From Renibacterium salmoninarum ATCC 33209 (lineage in GTDB: Bacteria > Actinomycetota > Actinomycetes > Actinomycetales > Micrococcaceae), in the NCBI RefSeq assembly GCF_000018885.1, contig NC_010168.1, forward strand, positions 2,666,001 through 2,730,000: 64,000 bases of DNA. Reading direction: 5' to 3'. Below are positions 60,348 through 64,000 of the stretch, piece after piece (within the stretch, counting starts at the first letter, position 1; every line of letters begins with the position of its first letter). A model generated the notes under the pieces. The model made no database searches. It saw nothing but the letters and a program-made list of their open reading frames with translations, and was not told the origin of the DNA. Position numbers and translations under genes: made by a program.

Positions 60348-60839
60348 GTGTCTACCCCTAGCGCTCCCACCGCCTGGCTCACCCAGGAAGCTTTCAACCG
60401 TCTACAAGGCGAGCTGGAACAGCTTTCCGGACCCGGACGGGCTGAAGTGGTTAAGAAGATCGAGCAAGCTCGCTCAGAAGGTGACCTGAAAGAAAACGGC
60501 GGCTACCACGCGGCTAAAGAAGAGCAGGGCAAGATCGAGGCCCGCATCCGCCAACTCACCGAACTGTTGCGTGACGCGCACGTTGGTGAATCGCCGGAAG
60601 ATAACGGTGTTGTTGAGCCGGGCATGCTGGTCGTCGCGAAGATTGCCAACGAAAAGACCACTTTCTTGCTCGGCAGCCGCGAAGTAGCGGGCGATACCGA
60701 TCTCGATGTTTTCAGCGAGAAGTCACCGCTGGGTGCCGCGATTCAAGGCCATAAAGCTGGCGATAAGATCAGCTACACGGCACCCAACGGCAAGGACATC
60801 AAGGTTGAGGTCATCTCCGCCAAGCCTTTCCTCGGCTAA
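60348..60839 (+). CDS. greA: Transcription elongation factor GreA
   Basis: Rescues backtracked RNA polymerase by stimulating transcript cleavage. 163 residues: an N-terminal antiparallel coiled coil with the acidic tip in SEGDLKENGGYHAAKEEQ, then the C-terminal FKBP-like domain (SPLGAAIQGHKAGDKISYTA). GTG start with a strong ribosome-binding site GAGGAGG. Downstream of the DUF4307 gene, across a 204-bp leader region with its own promoter. Confidence 0.96.
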   Translation: MSTPSAPTAWLTQEAFNRLQGELEQLSGPGRAEVVKKIEQARSEGDLKENGGYHAAKEEQGKIEARIRQLTELLRDAHVGESPEDNGVVEPGMLVVAKIANEKTTFLLGSREVAGDTDLDVFSEKSPLGAAIQGHKAGDKISYTAPNGKDIKVEVISAKPFLG

Positions 60840-60868
60840 CTCGCCAGCACACATTTCTCCCAGAGAAA

Positions 60869-62128
60869 TTAGTGCACCACAATCGGCTGGAATCCTTCAG
60901 CGCGTAGGTTCAGCAAAACTTGTTCACAATGCTCATGGCCTTTTGTCTCCATGTTCACCGTGATCGAGACATCACCCATGCTGATTGCGCCGCCCACCCT
61001 GGTGTGATCAACTCCGGTGACGTTCGCGTCAGATTCGGCGATGATTCGCGAAATTGTGGCCAAGGAACCAGGGCGATCATCAAGCAGCATTCGAACCGTC
61101 ATGAATCGGCCGGCTGCCGATAGTCCGCGCTGAATCACTTTGAGCATCAGCATTGGGTCGATGTTGCCTCCGGATAGCACCACTGCAGTGGTGCCCGGCT
61201 TCGCACCGTCCAGGTTAAGCGTGCCGTCCAAAAGTGCCGCGACGCCCACCGCGCCAGAGGGCTCAACGACCATTTTTGAGCGTTCAAGTAAGAAAATTAA
61301 CGCGCGGGCCAGCGAGTCTTCACTGACGGTAACGACGTCGTCGACCAGTTCCCGAATGATCGAGAACGGAATTTGACCGGGCCTACCGACGGCGATGCCA
61401 TCGGCCATGGTGGAGACCTTTGTCAGCGGAACTAACGCGTCAGCAGCAAGCGAGGGCGGGTAAGCGGCAGCATTTTCTGCCTGCACACCAATGATTCGAA
61501 TTTCTCGGCCCAACTCACGCGCGCGACTCTTGATCGCAACCGCGACACCAGCAAGCAACCCGCCGCCGCCGACGCCCATCACGATGGTTTCAACGTCGGG
61601 AATCTGTTCCAGGATTTCGAGCCCAATGGTGCCCTGGCCAGCGACGACGTCAACATTGTCGAATGGATGCACAAAGACTGCGCCGCTTTGTTCGGCATAA
61701 CGTTGCGCCTCGGCTAGTGCTTCGTCAACATTGTGACCGTGCAGAATGACCTCTGCACCATGCCCCCGGGTAGCAGCCAATTTGGGTAGCGCGACACCAA
61801 GCGGCATGTAAATGCGGGCTTTGATATTCAATGCCTTTGCCGCCACGGCCACACCCTGCGCATGGTTGCCAGCTGAGGCCGCGACTACCCCACGAGCACG
61901 ATCCTCAAGACTAAGCCGCGCCATTCGGACGTATGCGCCGCGGACTTTAAACGAGCCAGCACGTTGCAGGTTTTCACATTTGAAAAAGACATCGGAGCCA
62001 ATAATTCGCCCGAGCGCTCTTGAGCTTTCCACTGGTGTCTTCTCGGCAATGCCGAGAAGAAGCTTTTGGGCCTGATAAATATCATCAAGACTCACCGGGG
62101 ACTGCGAAAGCACTGTTGTCGGTTTCAC
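60869..62128 (-). CDS. ilvA: Threonine ammonia-lyase with C-terminal ACT domain
   Basis: PLP enzyme that deaminates threonine to 2-oxobutanoate at the start of isoleucine synthesis. The 419-residue product has the PLP-Lys motif GSFKVRGAYVRM, the Gly-rich phosphate loop VMGVGGGGLLAGVAVAI, and a C-terminal regulatory ACT domain from about residue 340 (MLLDDRPGSLATISRIIA). GTG 62128 with AGCAGGA upstream is the likely start. Convergent with greA (29 bp). Feedback regulation by branched-chain amino acids would be expected from the ACT domain but is not shown. Confidence 0.93.
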   Translation of the reverse strand: MKPTTVLSQSPVSLDDIYQAQKLLLGIAEKTPVESSRALGRIIGSDVFFKCENLQRAGSFKVRGAYVRMARLSLEDRARGVVAASAGNHAQGVAVAAKALNIKARIYMPLGVALPKLAATRGHGAEVILHGHNVDEALAEAQRYAEQSGAVFVHPFDNVDVVAGQGTIGLEILEQIPDVETIVMGVGGGGLLAGVAVAIKSRARELGREIRIIGVQAENAAAYPPSLAADALVPLTKVSTMADGIAVGRPGQIPFSIIRELVDDVVTVSEDSLARALIFLLERSKMVVEPSGAVGVAALLDGTLNLDGAKPGTTAVVLSGGNIDPMLMLKVIQRGLSAAGRFMTVRMLLDDRPGSLATISRIIAESDANVTGVDHTRVGGAISMGDVSITVNMETKGHEHCEQVLLNLRAEGFQPIVVH

Positions 62129-62279
62129 ACGTCCTGCTCTTTCTGCTTTTCCACTCGCATTTTAGGAAGTGGTTCGGCTCAGGAGACCGTTTTGAAGCTG
62201 GTCTTCAATAGTGGCTCAATCATTCCGCAGTAGGCATCAATGACGAAATTCGTGTTCACCAGGTGGTCTTCATGACGGC

Positions 62280-63196
62280 TTAGAGCTGTGAATCAATGCC
62301 CCAGTCGATACTGAATCTTGCCCCTGATTCGAGGCAAAAAAGCCCGTAGCCAGTGTTAAAAGCGTTAGCTGGCGCACTCATTGGCTCAATTGCCACCGCT
62401 TTATTCCGACCAGGGAATTCAGCGGTGACAAATATATGCACAAATTGGCATGTATTGTTCTGATGTAGGCTCACCCAGCGACCATCAGAGTCAGCTAAGG
62501 TGCAGCGGGTCTCGCCATCAGCGTTGAACTCTAAGGCCGTGTAGGCGGTATCCATATCCAGGTGCGAGACTGGCACACCGTCACGAAGATCATTATCAGC
62601 GCTAACCGCCTCGTGACTACGCGGGATCAGTCCCGCATCGACCGAGAGGTATTTTGCCGCGGGCACCCGCAGGGTCAGATTCTCGGTTGGCACTTCACCT
62701 AGCCGCAAATACGGATGCGCTCCCAGCGCAACGGGGGCAGGCAGATCCGACTCGTTAATCAAGGTTTGTTTCACGGTCAGCGAGCCCTGCTCAGTGAGTG
62801 AAAATTCCACCTCGTGAACAACTTGAAACGGGTACCCGTGTTGCGGGTAGATGCGGGTAGATGCGGGCAGAAAGTAGCACCGATTCGTTGGAGCTCGCCA
62901 AAACTTGATACTCCTGATTGCGCAGTAAGCCATGGATCGCGTGCCCACGCGGAACCTCGGTGATATCTAACTGCTGCCGAACCCCGTTGAGCATCCATTG
63001 CCCATTTTCGACGCGATTCGGCCAGGGCGCCAGCATCAGTCCGGCACCCATCGGTGGAACCGGACTATCGAGCGCTGGCTCAGTCAGCTGCACCCCGTTA
63101 CGCGAATAACTTCAGAAGTGCGGCGGCCAGGCGAGAAACGCTCGCCTGGCCGCCGCCGTTTGATAGCTGGATTAGGGCATCTGAGGTTCCGGTCAT
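62280..63196 (-). pseudogene. Aldose 1-epimerase (GalM-like) broken by an insertion and a 10-bp duplication
   Basis: Family features across three frames. The first part, from ATG 63196, reads MTGTSDALIQLS. After one inserted base near 63114-63116 the frame becomes SYSRNGVQLTEPALDSP, GLMLAPWPNRVENGQWML and GHAIHGLLRNQEYQVL. After a 10-bp tandem duplication (TGCGGGTAGA at 62842-62851 and 62852-62861, plus strand) it continues GYPFQVVHEVEFSLTEQG, ALGAHPYLRLGEVP and AVAIEPMSAPANAFN. Removing both changes gives one continuous protein of about 300 residues ending WGIDSQL. Divergent from the DeoR regulator gene. Confidence 0.88.
63120..63156. repeat. 16-bp perfect palindrome inside the GalM-like gene
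   Basis: GCGGCGGCCAGGCGAG (63120-63135) and its exact complement (63141-63156) around a 5-nt loop. It falls inside the 5' coding part of the epimerase pseudogene (residues GGGQASVSRLAAA), so it must have been compatible with the protein. It could be a strong mRNA hairpin near the start of the gene. Confidence 0.7.
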
Positions 63197-63276
63197 GCAC
63201 CCACGCTACAACCCCTATCAAGCAGATCAAGCCCCAAGACTGAAAGCGAGGTTTTTGATATTTTGTTTGAATAACT

Positions 63277-64000
63277 TTGAATTTGGTTGATGATTGGAGA
63301 AGGCGTGTTGCCGGGCTTGCCGCTGCCTTAGACGTCAGCGAAATGACTGTCCGCAGGGATATAGAAATCCTCGACGAACAGCAACTGCTCAAGAAGATCC
63401 ATGGTGGGGCCAGCCGAATCAATGCTTTGACCTCGGTTGAACCAGGGTTCGCCTCTAAGGCGGATCGGCAACTCGACGCGAAACGCGCCATCGCCCGAGA
63501 AGCGCTTAGCCTGGTTGAACCCGGTATGACCATCGCGCTGGGAGGCGGCACGACGACTTACCATCTAGCTACCTGCCTGGGCCAGATAGATCAGCTAACT
63601 ATCATCACGAACTCGATCAAAGCTGCTGAAGCTCTCCATCAGTTGCCTAGCCAGCCAGCGGTTATTGTCACCGGCGGTGAACGAACGCCGTCGGAAGCAC
63701 TAGTTGGCCCGCTAAGCGTCGCGGCAATCAACACTCTTAACGTCGATATTTGCTTTCTTGGCGTGCACGGCATTCATATGCGAGGACTCAGCAGCCCAAA
63801 CCTTGCCGAGGCGCAGACGAACGCAGCTTTCATTGAATTTTCGGGCCGGCTGGTGGTGCTGACAGACCACAGCAAATTCGGGCTTCGTGCACTGGCAAGT
63901 TTTGCCCAGATTGACGAGGTTGACGTTTTGGCCACCGACGACGGCGCCTCCGCGGCAACACTGGAAACTTACCGCCCGCTCGTCGCCGAACTAAGGATCG
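63277..64000 (+). CDS. DeoR-family regulator, 3' end cut by the window
   Basis: In-frame coding from the TGA at 63268-63270 to the right edge. It shows the second part of a DeoR HTH (VAGLAAALDVSEMTVRRDIE), IHGGASR, and the sugar-phosphate sensor domain: TIALGGGTTTYHLATCL, TIITNSIKAAEALHQL, ICFLGVHGI and LTDHSKFG. The N-terminus is short: no ATG precedes the HTH in frame; TTG 63277 or 63283 are the only candidates, so the first helix of the domain looks incomplete or shifted. Likely a sugar-utilisation regulator, divergent from the broken epimerase. Whether it is functional is uncertain. Confidence 0.75.
   Translation, partial: MNLVDDWRRRVAGLAAALDVSEMTVRRDIEILDEQQLLKKIHGGASRINALTSVEPGFASKADRQLDAKRAIAREALSLVEPGMTIALGGGTTTYHLATCLGQIDQLTIITNSIKAAEALHQLPSQPAVIVTGGERTPSEALVGPLSVAAINTLNVDICFLGVHGIHMRGLSSPNLAEAQTNAAFIEFSGRLVVLTDHSKFGLRALASFAQIDEVDVLATDDGASAATLETYRPLVAELRI

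Overview
The window is chromosomal DNA from a Gram-positive actinobacterium, most likely a member of the Micrococcaceae. The markers are WhiB, a resuscitation-promoting factor, a mycothiol conjugate amidase (Mca), protein O-mannosyltransferase, PhoH2, DUF4307, DUF3499, DUF5719, TIGR03089 and TIGR01906 proteins, and a class II fructose bisphosphatase. The base composition looks only moderately GC-rich for this group. The density of broken genes (ten in 64 kb by my reading) is high. Both would fit a reduced, decaying pathogen genome such as Renibacterium salmoninarum; that name is an inference, not a search result.

Layout. 1-10 kb: a mostly minus-strand housekeeping block, prs (cut by the left edge), glmU, tRNA-Gln, a dead TetR gene, an ABC-F ATPase, ispE, rsmA, rpfB and tatD. 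The order tatD-rpfB-rsmA-ispE and glmU-prs matches mycobacteria. 10-15 kb: a moxR-DUF58-transglutaminase operon, with moxR carrying an in-frame stop and the transglutaminase gene out of frame at its start. 15-24 kb: gabD, divergent rsmI and pmt, a doubly frameshifted long-chain acyl-CoA synthetase, and membrane proteins of the TIGR01906, SpoIIM and RDD families. 24-34 kb: an L,D-transpeptidase, ahcY, Trm112, DUF3499, a metallopeptidase-like protein, DUF5719, a giant glycosyltransferase and whiB. 34-42 kb: TIGR03089, two GtrA genes (one broken), purK-purE, an LCP ligase, manA and a FemABX-type aminoacyltransferase. 42-46 kb: glpX, DUF4245, carbonic anhydrase and fumC.

46-52 kb is the accessory part. 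It holds a TetR/MFS drug-export pair with a palindromic operator, a broken quinone-oxidoreductase-like gene, an XRE regulator with a broken membrane-protein partner and a clear promoter/operator pair, a Nudix hydrolase, a cupin gene with an early stop, and a frameshifted prepilin peptidase. 52-62 kb returns to a block syntenic with mycobacteria: phoH2, uppS, hemolysin III-like, a DUF255 thioredoxin-domain protein, mca, DUF4307 and greA, then ilvA. The right end has an aldose 1-epimerase gene broken by a 10-bp tandem duplication and a 1-nt insertion, divergent from a DeoR regulator cut by the edge.

Much of the gene content serves the cell envelope: GlmU (UDP-GlcNAc), IspE and UppS (isoprenoid carrier), the L,D-transpeptidase, LCP and FemABX proteins, PMT, GtrA and ManA (mannose and glycan supply), and RpfB (peptidoglycan cleavage).

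Non-coding structure. Four intergenic hairpins have perfect 23-25 bp stems of mostly unrelated sequence. A CRP/GlxR-type site lies upstream of rpfB, and operator-like palindromes overlap promoters of the XRE, TetR and whiB genes. I saw no CRISPR array, insertion sequence, prophage, rRNA or replication origin.
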